Shown: one piece after another, positions 24,856 to 32,767 of the stretch
How the letters are laid out: the number at the start of each line of letters is the position of its first letter
Position numbering within the stretch: position 1 is the first letter of the stretch
Assembly: GCF_004168255.1 (NCBI RefSeq)
Contig: NZ_SEWG01000004.1
Coordinates: 124,001 to 188,000, forward strand
DNA length: 64,000 bases
Reading direction: 5' to 3'
DNA from: Mucilaginibacter terrigena
Lineage (GTDB): Bacteria; Bacteroidota; Bacteroidia; Sphingobacteriales; Sphingobacteriaceae
Notes under the pieces: model-generated
What the model saw: the letters and a program-made list of their open reading frames with translations, nothing else
What the model was told of the DNA's origin: nothing
Database searches by the model: none
Program-made: the position numbers and the translations under genes

Positions 24856-25890
24856 TTGGCGTCATCACAAATATCGCAATCGAAATTACTTGGGGCTTTT
24901 GCAGTCTGCGGGTTGGCATGGGCCGGCCTGCAAGGCTACATTATCCATAGCTTCGGTTTCCCCTGGATGACGGCCGTTACCGACAGCCTGATGAGCGCTG
25001 TGCTGTTATCGGGCGCGTGCTGGCTTATCAACAACAACCTGCGTTATTACCAGCCCGACAAAGAAAGCTACATATACCTGCTTATATGGTGTGCCGCGCT
25101 TGCTGCCGCCTGTATTGCCGGTTGCCGTTACATATTGCCGCTGTTTAACATGGGGCAGGTGTACTTTAACTTTCTGCAGCAATCGTTGGTTATCAGGTTT
25201 TTTACCCTGTTTTTAGCCATCGGGTGGATGGCCATGATCAGCGCGCTGTGGTACTCGCAGCTGGATCACAAAAAAACCGTCGAGCGCAAAACCGAAGCCG
25301 AAAAACTTGCCCGTGATGCCGAGCTTTATAATCTTAGGCAGCAATTACAGCCACACTTTTTATTTAACAGCCTAAACTCTATCAACGCGCTTATTGGCTT
25401 TAAGCCCGAGCTGGCCCGCAAAATGATCCACCAGCTCTCTGATTTTTTACGCGGTACCCTTAAAAAAGACGATCAGCTTTTGGTACCGCTGAACGATGAA
25501 CTGACGCATTTGAATTTATACCTGGAGATTGAGAAAGTACGCTTTGGCCACCGCCTGCAAACCGAGATAAGCTGCGACGAAAAATGCGGCGAGGCCACGC
25601 TGCCATCCATGCTGTTGCAGCCCCTGGTAGAGAATGCTATAAAGTTTGGTTTGTATGATACCACAGGCGAGGTTACCGTGAGCATCCGTGCCGAAACGGA
25701 AGAGCAGTACCTTATTATCATGATACAAAACCCTTACGACCCAAAAACCAGCCGCCCGCGTAAAGGCACCGGTTTTGGCTTAAGCGGGGTACAACGCCGC
25801 CTTTATTTGATATTTGCCCGTAACGATTTGATGGAAACTCACGCAAATGATAATATATTTACAACCATAATAAAAATACCGCAGTTATGA
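24856..25890 (+). CDS. LytS/YehU-type sensor histidine kinase
   Basis: A 344-residue membrane kinase. The start is a TTG (MASSQISQSKLLGAFAVCGL...); the next ATG would remove the first helix. There are four N-terminal helices, then the His_kinase domain with the conserved QLQPHFLFNSLNSINALI (phosphoacceptor His) and an HATPase_c with VENAIKFGL and GTGFGLSGVQRRL. It overlaps the LytTR response regulator by 4 bases (ATGA), so the two form a two-component system. The LiaF-like gene upstream suggests that the stimulus is envelope stress; that is inference. Confidence 0.92.
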   Translation: MASSQISQSKLLGAFAVCGLAWAGLQGYIIHSFGFPWMTAVTDSLMSAVLLSGACWLINNNLRYYQPDKESYIYLLIWCAALAAACIAGCRYILPLFNMGQVYFNFLQQSLVIRFFTLFLAIGWMAMISALWYSQLDHKKTVERKTEAEKLARDAELYNLRQQLQPHFLFNSLNSINALIGFKPELARKMIHQLSDFLRGTLKKDDQLLVPLNDELTHLNLYLEIEKVRFGHRLQTEISCDEKCGEATLPSMLLQPLVENAIKFGLYDTTGEVTVSIRAETEEQYLIIMIQNPYDPKTSRPRKGTGFGLSGVQRRLYLIFARNDLMETHANDNIFTTIIKIPQL

Positions 25891-26633
25891 TCAGCGCTTT
25901 AATTATCGACGACGAGCCTTTGGCCCGTATGGTTGTACAGGAATATTTGCAGGCTTTCCCCCAGATAGAGGTTTTGCAGGAATGCGGCGACGGCTTTGAA
26001 GGCCTTAAAGCCATACAACAGCACCAGCCCGACCTGATATTCCTGGATGTGCAAATGCCAAAAATTAACGGTTTCGAGATGCTGGAACTGGTTGATAACC
26101 CGCCTGCTGTAATATTTGCCACCGCGTTTGATGAATACGCCATAAAAGCATTTGAAGCTCACGCGGTTGATTATCTTTTAAAACCCTTCAGTAAAGAGCG
26201 TTTTACCAAAGCCATAGAAAAACTTTTAGCACAGGCACCGGCCGGCCCTACCCCGGTAACCAAAACAAACCCCTTGCTTGACGAAGCCGCGCAATCGCCC
26301 GCGCAAAACGAACGCATTGTGGTAAAAACCGGCACCAAAGTAAAAATTATAGCCGTGCAGGATGTTGAATACCTGCAAGCCGACGATGATTATGTAAGCG
26401 TGATCACCGCCGAAGGCGCCTTCCTGAAAAACAAGACGATGGCCTTCTTCGAGAAGACTTTGGACCCACGTTATTTTGTGCGGGTGCACCGCTCCTATAT
26501 TATCGCCATACAGCAAATAACCCGCTTAGACCCGTACGAAAAAGACAGCCACCTGGCCATCCTGAAATCGGGCGCCAAGATCCCGGTTAGTAAAACAGGG
26601 TATGTGAAGTTGAAACAAGTGTTGGGGATATAA
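25887..26633 (+). CDS. LytTR-family response regulator
   Basis: The 248-residue regulator has a receiver domain (residues 1-120) with the acidic pair IIDDEP, phosphoacceptor Asp55 in IFLDVQMPKING, and the conserved Thr and Lys (FATAFDEYAIKAF, DYLLKPF). A C-terminal LytTR DNA-binding domain (about 145-248) follows with VVKTGTKVKIIAVQDVEYLQ, DDYVSVITAEG, FVRVHRSYIIAI and IPVSKTGYVKLK. It is the output of the kinase encoded directly upstream. Target promoters are unknown. It is followed by two hairpin repeat elements rather than a standard terminator. Confidence 0.95.
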   Translation: MISALIIDDEPLARMVVQEYLQAFPQIEVLQECGDGFEGLKAIQQHQPDLIFLDVQMPKINGFEMLELVDNPPAVIFATAFDEYAIKAFEAHAVDYLLKPFSKERFTKAIEKLLAQAPAGPTPVTKTNPLLDEAAQSPAQNERIVVKTGTKVKIIAVQDVEYLQADDDYVSVITAEGAFLKNKTMAFFEKTLDPRYFVRVHRSYIIAIQQITRLDPYEKDSHLAILKSGAKIPVSKTGYVKLKQVLGI

Positions 26634-26658
26634 GAAGCTTGTCCATCTGAAAACCTGT

Positions 26659-26739
26659 TGTCATCCTGAACGATAGTGAAGGATCTCTCGCCGAAATGCA
26701 TCTTCGGGATCAGATGCTTCACTATCGTTCAGCATGACA
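26659..26739. repeat. 81-bp hairpin element bounded by TGTCAT/ATGACA
   Basis: TGTCATCCTGAACGATAGTG (26659-26678) is inverted near the right end as CACTATCGTTCAGCATGACA (26720-26739). The internal GCATCTTCGGGATCAGATGC forms the tip. It lies just after the LytTR gene. Confidence 0.85.
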
Positions 26740-26789
26740 CTTTTTAAATTTTTATTTTCAAACTAATTTTTCTACTCTGCAACAGCCTA

Positions 26790-26851
26790 TGTCAGTCTGA
26801 GCTTGTCGAAGACTTGTATGACTTGTTAATGGTTCGACAGGCTTACCATGA
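26790..26851. repeat. imperfect hairpin element, TGTCAGTCTGAGC type
   Basis: TGTCAGTCTGAGCTTGTCGA (26790-26809) is partly inverted near the right end (TCGACAGGCTTACCATGA). It resembles the TGTCAT class but is more degenerate. No coding potential. Confidence 0.65.
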
Positions 26852-26920
26852 TATTTTCTTGTTTACTGTTGTTTTCAAACTAAATATTTAGGTATATTTA
26901 TCAAACCAATTATTTGATAG

Positions 26921-27622
26921 ATGCCTAAGCTATTTTTTATACTGCTCTTAATGTTCGCGCCGGTAATAAAACCTATCGATCTGCCCGATAGCAAACGGGC
27001 AAGCACGGCCCGTACTGCTATATGGCCAAAACTGCAGCAAGAATTAAATGACCGGGGCTTCGACAAAAAATACCGCCTGTATATCCGCATCATTAAACAA
27101 CTGGACCAACTGGAAGTATGGGCCAAAAAAGGCAATAAATACGAATTGTTTAAACGTTATAACATTTGCTACTACTCGGGCGATCTGGGTACCAAAACAC
27201 GCAAAGGTGATGGTAAAAGCCCGGAAGGTTTTTATAGTATAGGAGCTAACCAGCTAAACCCGGTAAGCAACTACCATCTTTCCATCAATATCGGCTACCC
27301 CAACAAGTTAGAAAAACTAAAAGGCTACACAGGTGATGCCATCATGATCCATGGCCGTTGCGCATCTATCGGCTGTTACGCCATGACAAACCCATCCATC
27401 GAAGAAATTTACACCCTGGTTTATAAAGCGCTTGAAACCGGCCAAAAAGATATAGGACTGGCAATATTTCCGTTTAAGCTTGATAATGAACATTTGAAGA
27501 AATTTGCCGGCTCGCCCTATTATTTATTTTGGAAAATGATGCAGCCTGGTTACGAATTGTTCGAGAAAACGCATATTCCGCCCCTGGTTGGTGTTAATAG
27601 GCAGCAGTACAGTTTTAAGTAA
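26921..27622 (+). CDS. L,D-transpeptidase family protein, YafK/DpaA-like
   Basis: A 233-residue exported protein (N-terminal hydrophobic stretch FFILLLMFAPVIKP). The YkuD catalytic region is MIHGRCASIGCYAMTN, with the His and nucleophilic Cys arranged as in E. coli YafK/DpaA rather than as in classical SHGC-type enzymes. In E. coli that subgroup releases peptidoglycan-linked lipoprotein rather than making 3-3 crosslinks. Upstream KKYRLYIRIIKQLDQLEVWA and KSPEGFYSIGANQLNPVSNY are typical of the fold. The substrate here is unknown. It is convergent with the DUF3891 gene, 6 bases apart. Confidence 0.88.
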   Translation: MPKLFFILLLMFAPVIKPIDLPDSKRASTARTAIWPKLQQELNDRGFDKKYRLYIRIIKQLDQLEVWAKKGNKYELFKRYNICYYSGDLGTKTRKGDGKSPEGFYSIGANQLNPVSNYHLSINIGYPNKLEKLKGYTGDAIMIHGRCASIGCYAMTNPSIEEIYTLVYKALETGQKDIGLAIFPFKLDNEHLKKFAGSPYYLFWKMMQPGYELFEKTHIPPLVGVNRQQYSFK

Positions 27623-27628
27623 ATACTC

Positions 27629-28354
27629 CTATTTCTCTAACCGCCAAATCTTTTCTGTAACCTGTGCACCGGCCAATTCTTTTTTAAATTGATCATTGCT
27701 TTTAAATTTCAGTGTAGCAAGTGTTCTGCTTTCTAAACTTAAAGTAAAGCTAACATCTTCAAAAGGCCATGGCTTTATGGTGAGTGTGCCGTTATCTTTT
27801 CGCATCAGTTTATACTGCTTATCATCGGGCCCCCGGCTCACTTCTATAGTGCGGTTTTCGGGCTGCACCTCGTGCTGGGCGAGTAATAACGAAAAGGCAT
27901 CGCACCATTCCATCAAACCGTAGGCATGGTCAATCTCTTTTTGGGTGATGCCAAGTTCTTTCATCCATTGCTTTTGCAGTTTTTCCTGTTCTGCCAGGAA
28001 GGATCTTACCCCGGGTTTTGTCTCCCCCTCCCCTTTGTGCAAAAAACTCATGTGTACCGATGTAAGCAAGGCAATGTAGCGGCTTTTAGATACCGAAAAA
28101 TTGTGCAGGCGCTGGCAATGTTCCGCCTCAAATTTTTTCATACTAAAATCAACGGGGCCACCTTGCGTGGTAAGCAAGTCGTCAGCTTCCAGTTCTGTTT
28201 GGGCATCGTCGTGGTCGGCAATGGCAATAAGGGTTTCTGTCCAGCGCTCGGGGCGATCCTTTTTGCGCCACTGCATAGCAATTTGAGCGGCCAGCAAGCC
28301 ATGCGCCCGTTGCGTTATTATTTCCCAGCCTTGTTCTGTGTAGTTAACTATCAT
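27629..28354 (-). CDS. DUF3891 protein
   Basis: The 241-residue cytoplasmic protein opens with MIVNYTEQGWEIITQRAHG, then IAMQWRKKDRPERW and IAIADHDDAQTELEADDLL. This is the histidine/aspartate-containing beginning of DUF3891, with His and Asp residues that might bind metal, as in HD-type folds. The latter part includes YGLMEWCDAFSLLLAQHEV. No function is known. It is convergent with the L,D-transpeptidase gene and is separated from the flavin reductase gene by a GC-rich hairpin element at 28393. Confidence 0.78.
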   Translation of the reverse strand: MIVNYTEQGWEIITQRAHGLLAAQIAMQWRKKDRPERWTETLIAIADHDDAQTELEADDLLTTQGGPVDFSMKKFEAEHCQRLHNFSVSKSRYIALLTSVHMSFLHKGEGETKPGVRSFLAEQEKLQKQWMKELGITQKEIDHAYGLMEWCDAFSLLLAQHEVQPENRTIEVSRGPDDKQYKLMRKDNGTLTIKPWPFEDVSFTLSLESRTLATLKFKSNDQFKKELAGAQVTEKIWRLEK

Positions 28355-28392
28355 TAAAGGGATAATGATCGGGAAGGGAAATTGTTTCCTCC

Positions 28393-28473
28393 AGCCCCCT
28401 GAAGGGAGAGCAGGGTATAAATACTAATATTATACTAAAAGTCTCCCCTAACGGGGGAGATTTAGAGGGGGCT
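28393..28473. repeat. REP-like element forming the 3' end of the flavin reductase gene
   Basis: AGCCCCCT at 28393-28400 is inverted as AGGGGGCT at 28466-28473. Inner hairpin CTCCCCTAACGGGGGAG lies at 28443-28459. The right arm includes the last codons (Ser-Pro-Leu-stop) of the gene at 28462-29355. Composition is unlike the surroundings. Confidence 0.7.
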
Positions 28474-29355
28474 TAACAGCACCATCCATGCCTCCATTAC
28501 CAAACCATCATCCAGCAATTGTTTCGCCTTTAAATGCAGTTGCAGTTCGCGGGTTTGGCTGTCGCCGATGGTGGCATCGAAGATCTCCTTCATCTCATCG
28601 CTTTGGGCGTAGGCTTCAATCTCTTCGTCCGTCGGCAGTACCTCAACGTTGCCTAATTGCCCCAGGTTATTGCCTGTAAGCACTTTAGAACTGCGGATAG
28701 CATACGGAATGGCATCTACCCCAATACCTACGGTAGTAACCGGCTTTGCCACCTTAAACAGGTTATCGGCGGTAACACGGCAGTACCAGTCGGCACCCAG
28801 GCGGGCTACCAGGTCAATTTTCTCCTGATCGATGGTGCCGTTCTCATTTAAAATATCTTCCTTGATGTGAATATATTTGATCTCGGCAATGACCAGGTTA
28901 CCTGCGCCGGGCGTATCAGCCAGGCTAATGATATCCCTTACCACACACTCCAGTTGCACCGGCGATTCGGCCACGCGGGGTGGCTTTACCAATACGGATG
29001 GTTGTTCGGTTAAGCCTGCTTTAATAAATTCGTTTACCCCTGCCGGGTACTCTACGCTTGATAAGGAAACCTGCTGCACCATATCGTAATTAACAATATT
29101 GATCACAACTTCGGGCACCTGTTTCAAGTTCTCCAGCGTATGCTTGGTGGTATTATCCCTCACCCTGCGGCTTGGCGAGAATACGCATACCGGCGGGTTA
29201 ACGCTAAAAACGTTAAAAAAACTAAACGGACTAAGGTTTACATTGCCATCCTTATCTACTGTTGATGCCAGGCAAATAGGCCTGGGCGCCACCGCATGGT
29301 TAAGGTAGGCCTGGATCTGTAGCGGGGAAAGGTCTTTTATATCGAGGGTTAGCAT
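28462..29355 (-). CDS. flavin reductase family protein (FMN-binding)
   Basis: The 297-residue protein has the split-barrel flavin reductase fold. Motifs are AVAPRPICLASTVDKDGNVN, LSPFSFFNVFSVNPPVC, RDNTTKHTLENLKQVPEVVIN and VECVVRDIISLAD, as in FMN-dependent reductases and HpaC-like proteins. The C-terminal 90 residues go beyond the usual 200-residue family. Its place next to FAH, HmgA and HppD suggests a link to aromatic catabolism, but its exact reaction is unclear. The final residues are encoded by a REP-like element. Confidence 0.85.
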   Translation of the reverse strand: MLTLDIKDLSPLQIQAYLNHAVAPRPICLASTVDKDGNVNLSPFSFFNVFSVNPPVCVFSPSRRVRDNTTKHTLENLKQVPEVVINIVNYDMVQQVSLSSVEYPAGVNEFIKAGLTEQPSVLVKPPRVAESPVQLECVVRDIISLADTPGAGNLVIAEIKYIHIKEDILNENGTIDQEKIDLVARLGADWYCRVTADNLFKVAKPVTTVGIGVDAIPYAIRSSKVLTGNNLGQLGNVEVLPTDEEIEAYAQSDEMKEIFDATIGDSQTRELQLHLKAKQLLDDGLVMEAWMVLLSPL

Positions 29356-29362
29356 GGTGAGG

Positions 29363-29834
29363 TGTTGTAAAGTTGAAATGTTGTAAGGTTGAAATGTTAT
29401 TTTTTCTTCTTGTTTGCCTCAAACTCTTTTAAATAGGCAATCAAAGTTTTCGTTTTACCGGAAAACTCCAAACTCTTACTGTATAAATCATCAAATGTCG
29501 ACTGTTCTATCTTCCCTGCTGAAATTAAAATTGTTAGTTTATTCCTAAATTCTCCAGACGAACCCTTGGCATAATTAAGGAATCTAATAAAATCAGGATT
29601 GTTATTATATTCAAATCCTTCGGCGATATTGTCCGACATTGAACATGCTGCCCGTCTAATCTGGTCTTTCATTCCCCAATCTGATTTTAAAGGCTCAGAG
29701 TCGCATAAAATATAAACCTGAACAGCAATTGCCACTGCAATCTTCCATATCTCTAAATCTTCGAACTTATCAATTTTGGGCATAGACAATCAACATTTCA
29801 ACCTTCCAACATTTCAACTTTCAAACTTTACAAC
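29363..29834. repeat. inverted degenerate repeat arms enclosing a four-helix-bundle gene
   Basis: The left arm, about 29363-29396 (TTGTAAAGTTGAAATGTTG and repeats), is inverted on the right at 29787-29834 (CAACATTTCAACC, CAACATTTCAACTTT, CTTTACAAC). The complete gene at 29397-29783 is the loop. The outer edges touch the flavin reductase start region and the FAH stop codon. Confidence 0.75.
29397..29783 (-). CDS. four-helix-bundle protein, S23/IVP family
   Basis: A 128-residue all-helical protein. The start is ATG at 29781-29783 (MPKIDKFEDLEIWKIAVA); a TTG two codons upstream lies in repeat DNA. Family hallmarks are FEDLEIWKIAVAIAVQVYIL, SDNIAEGFEYNNNPDFIRFL and YAKGSSGEFRNKLTILI. The same fold is encoded in intervening sequences of 23S rRNA genes, in free-standing copies in Bacteroidota, and in accessory proteins of diversity-generating retroelements. 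The biochemical role of the stand-alone proteins is not established. The gene is bracketed by inverted repeat arms (29363-29834), unlike its neighbours. Confidence 0.88.
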   Translation of the reverse strand: MPKIDKFEDLEIWKIAVAIAVQVYILCDSEPLKSDWGMKDQIRRAACSMSDNIAEGFEYNNNPDFIRFLNYAKGSSGEFRNKLTILISAGKIEQSTFDDLYSKSLEFSGKTKTLIAYLKEFEANKKKK

Positions 29835-30826
29835 TTCTTCAATCCTAAAATTGAAAAATCATCTTTACTTTTTTTAATAATATTGCCCAGCATACCCAGT
29901 CCGGTTATCTCCATTTCAACCAGGTCGTTTGGCTGTAACCATTGGGTTTGGTAATTAGGGTCGTTTAGCAAGCCTGTTCCGTTAAGCTCCAAAAAGCAGC
30001 CTGTACCTACCGTACCCGAGCCTATTACATCACCCGGCAGCACATCGCAGCCATACGCACAGCGTTCAATGATCTCGGCAAAGGTCCAGTCCATATCGGC
30101 CATATTGCCGCTGCTTACCTGTTTACCGTTTACCACGCACTTCATTTCCAGGTTGTAAGTAACGCCGGTGTGTCCCTCTTTTGGCGAAGTTTTATACTGT
30201 TCCAATTCATCGGGGGTAACCAGCCAGGGGCCAATTACGGTCGAAAAATCTTTTCCTTTGGCCGGGCCGAGGTTCAGCAGCATTTCTTCCATTTGAAGGG
30301 TACGGGCGCTCATGTCGTTCATGATCATGTAACCCGCAATAAAACTGTCCGCATCAGCTGCTTTTATATTACGGCCTTTTTTGTTGAGCACCACAGCTAC
30401 TTCCAGTTCAAAATCAAGTTTCTGGAAATGGTCGGGCATGCATTCAATTTCGCCGGGGCCTTGTATGGCGTTGTGGTTAGTAAAGTAAAATATGGGGTAC
30501 TGGTCAAACTCGGCTATCATATCCACCTTGCGGTTACGGCGCGCGGCGGCAACATGCTGGCGGAAAGCGTACCCGTCGCGGCACGATGTGGGGTGCGGTA
30601 CGGGTGCCATCAGCTCGTAAAACAACTCCTCTTTGGCCTGGATTTTAGCAGACCTGATGGACTCGTTCACCTTTTTAGCGCGGTCCATCAGTTCATCGCC
30701 GCCCCATAAAAATTCATTCATATTGTCGGGGATCAGCTTATCGCACGAGTGCAGATTGAAGATATGCCCGTTTATGTAGATGCCTAAATGTTCCCGGTCT
30801 TCGGTTTTGTAGGATACTAATTTCAT
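29828..30826 (-). CDS. fahA: fumarylacetoacetate hydrolase family protein
   Basis: The 332-residue protein has the FAH fold. Metal and catalytic motifs are KLDFELEVAVVLNKKGRN (acidic ligands), AGYMIMNDMSARTLQME, GPAKGKDFSTVIGPWLV and DVIGSGTVGTGCFLE. It would cleave fumarylacetoacetate to fumarate and acetoacetate, the last step of tyrosine catabolism. That role fits its place with HmgA and HppD. It is slightly shorter than the eukaryotic enzyme, as is usual in Bacteroidota. Its stop codon and last codons lie in the right repeat arm at 29787-29834. It is divergent from hmgA. Confidence 0.9.
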   Translation of the reverse strand: MKLVSYKTEDREHLGIYINGHIFNLHSCDKLIPDNMNEFLWGGDELMDRAKKVNESIRSAKIQAKEELFYELMAPVPHPTSCRDGYAFRQHVAAARRNRKVDMIAEFDQYPIFYFTNHNAIQGPGEIECMPDHFQKLDFELEVAVVLNKKGRNIKAADADSFIAGYMIMNDMSARTLQMEEMLLNLGPAKGKDFSTVIGPWLVTPDELEQYKTSPKEGHTGVTYNLEMKCVVNGKQVSSGNMADMDWTFAEIIERCAYGCDVLPGDVIGSGTVGTGCFLELNGTGLLNDPNYQTQWLQPNDLVEMEITGLGMLGNIIKKSKDDFSILGLKKL

Positions 30827-31508
30827 ATAATATAATTAGTGGTTTATTGGTTTAGTGATTTCATTTTGTGTACGAACCTCGCAAACGATCTATCGGCACA
30901 AAACGCTCTTAATTATAATTGGTTTATTGGAAATCAAAAGTAGCAAAATAGTTGATTGATGAACAGTTATCCGGATAGCTAACATTCCTTGCACCTATAT
31001 AATTAAATTTGATACAAGTGGTGGCGCCATTTTGTCAGTATTTTATTTACAAATAATTGACCATCAATAATTTATAAAAATTAGCCTGAATGTGCAAACG
31101 TGAACGTGAACATTTGCCCTCATTTATCGACCAGAAAATCGTTGAAAGCCAATATTCAACCACTCATTAAAAACTATGCTTGCATATTAAATTTAGATAG
31201 CGTAATTTTGATATTAATGATGAGCATTAAAAAACAGTTTTACTTTTCCCTCGGGCTTACTTCTATGAGTAATTCGTCTTCTTTCAGGGATGCTGTGCTC
31301 TCTAAGATCGCCTTGGCGCAATTCTAATTTTTGTTGTAAAGTTTTAATGTTGAAAGGTTGGAATGTTATTCCTGTCTGTCGGATTAAAACTATTCTGAAT
31401 TTTCAAATGTTTGATTTCTAAAACGATAAGTCAAAAGTTCAACTTTTCAACCTTAAAACGTTTCAACATTTCAACTTCGATACATTCCAACATTTAAACC
31501 AATTTAAA
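30827..31508. other. 682-bp divergent intergenic region between fahA and hmgA
   Basis: No convincing gene is present; one 75-codon reading frame (31100-31327) has no start context or family resemblance. A TACTTTTG on the minus strand (plus CAAAAGTA at 30935-30942) could be the fahA -7 element. Repeated words (GGTTTATTGG near 30849 and 30920) and a degenerate inverted repeat (31331-31500) fill much of the rest. The region probably holds the control sites for the tyrosine genes, but no operator was recognised. Confidence 0.5.
31331..31500. repeat. inverted degenerate repeat, TTGAAATGTTG dialect
   Basis: The left arm, 31331-31368, has words such as GTTGTAAAGTTTTAATGTTG. The right arm, about 31429-31500, has TTCAACCTTAAAACGTTTC and CAACATTTCAACTTC. 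These are the same words as at 29363-29834 but in an 'empty' arrangement, with a 60-base spacer instead of a gene. It ends 8 bases before the hmgA ATG. Confidence 0.65.
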
Positions 31509-32666
31509 ATGCCTATTTACCATACTTTAGGGACCATCCCGCATAAGCGGCACACGCAATTTCGTAAGCCGGATGGTACTTTATATGCCGAGGAACTGGT
31601 ATCAACCGAAGGTTTTTCCAGCCTGTACTCGTTGGTTTACCACGCCTACCCGCCTACTATTGTAAAAGAACTGGGCGAACCGTATTCTGTCGAGCCCAAA
31701 ATAGCACGCGAAAAGCACCTTAAACATACCAGTCTGATAGGTTTTAATATAAAGCCCGAAGACGATTACCTGAAAAGCCGCAAGCCGGTGTTGGTGAACG
31801 CCGACCTGCACATATCGCTTGCCGCCCCGCGCAAAAGCATGACCGACTATTTTTACAAGAACAGCCAGGCCGACGAGGTGATCTTTATCCACGAGGGTAC
31901 GGGTACTCTAAAAACCGGCTTTGGTAAAATAAAATTTGAGTACGGCGATTACCTGGTGATACCCCGTGGTACCATCTACCAGCTGGAGTTTGATACGCCG
32001 GATAACCGCCTGTTTATTGTAGAGAGTTTCAGCCCTATCCGGTCGCCAAAACGCTACCGCAATGCTTACGGGCAATTAATGGAGCATTCGCCCTACTGCG
32101 AACGTGATATAAAGCGCCCCACCGACCTGGAAACTATCGACCAAACGGGCGATTTCAAGATCCTGATCAAAAAACAGGGGCTTATCTATCCATACACCTA
32201 CGGCACCCACCCCTTCGATTTTATCGGCTGGGACGGCTTCCATTACCCATGGGCATTTTCTATACATGATTTTGAACCGATAACCGGGCGCGTACACCAA
32301 CCGCCACCGGTGCACCAGACCTTCGAGGGCAACAACTTTGTGATCTGCTCTTTTGTGCCGAGGAAGTTTGACTATCACCCATTATCAATTCCCGCCCCCT
32401 ACAACCACAGTAATGTGGACAGCGACGAGGTTTTATACTATGTAGATGGCGATTTTATGAGCCGCAAAAGCGTGGTAAAAGGGCAGATAACCCTGCACCC
32501 CGGCGGTATACCGCACGGCCCCGCGCCGGGCTCGGTCGAAAAATCCATCGGCAAGGAATTTACCGATGAACTGGCCGTGATGATAGACCCCTTCCGCCCG
32601 CTGATGCTGACCGAAGATGCGATCCAAATTGAAGACGAGAGTTATTATAAAAGCTGGGTTATTTAG
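31509..32666 (+). CDS. hmgA: homogentisate 1,2-dioxygenase
   Basis: The 385-residue cupin-fold dioxygenase opens homogentisate to maleylacetoacetate using Fe(II). Family motifs are MPIYHTLGTIPHKRHTQF, ADEVIFIHEGTGTLKTGFG, GDYLVIPRGTIYQLEF, YPWAFSIHDFEPITGRVHQP and the iron-ligand region TLHPGGIPHGPAPGSVEKS. It is shorter than the 430-residue proteobacterial enzyme, as is usual in this phylum. hppD follows 101 bases later and both are on the plus strand. A repeat island lies on each side. Confidence 0.96.
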   Translation: MPIYHTLGTIPHKRHTQFRKPDGTLYAEELVSTEGFSSLYSLVYHAYPPTIVKELGEPYSVEPKIAREKHLKHTSLIGFNIKPEDDYLKSRKPVLVNADLHISLAAPRKSMTDYFYKNSQADEVIFIHEGTGTLKTGFGKIKFEYGDYLVIPRGTIYQLEFDTPDNRLFIVESFSPIRSPKRYRNAYGQLMEHSPYCERDIKRPTDLETIDQTGDFKILIKKQGLIYPYTYGTHPFDFIGWDGFHYPWAFSIHDFEPITGRVHQPPPVHQTFEGNNFVICSFVPRKFDYHPLSIPAPYNHSNVDSDEVLYYVDGDFMSRKSVVKGQITLHPGGIPHGPAPGSVEKSIGKEFTDELAVMIDPFRPLMLTEDAIQIEDESYYKSWVI

Positions 32667-32667
32667 T

Positions 32668-32767
32668 GTTGAAAGGTTACAGTAGTTGAAAACGTTTTAA
32701 ACGTTCAAATTCAGTAATCACAACCATTAAAACATTTACAACCCTTACAACAATTACAACCAACAAC
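32668..32767. repeat. degenerate repeat between hmgA and hppD
   Basis: The left part (32669-32712) has GTTGAAAGGTTACAGTAGTTG and similar words; the right part (32722-32766) has complementary ACAACC/TTACAAC words. It is the same dialect as at 29363 and 31331. It fills the whole intergenic space. Confidence 0.6.

Noticed and set aside
31100-31327. A 75-codon frame in the fahA-hmgA gap
   Set aside because: It has no recognisable family, no promoter or terminator of its own, low-complexity composition and a chance-like amino acid mix; it was not called as a gene.
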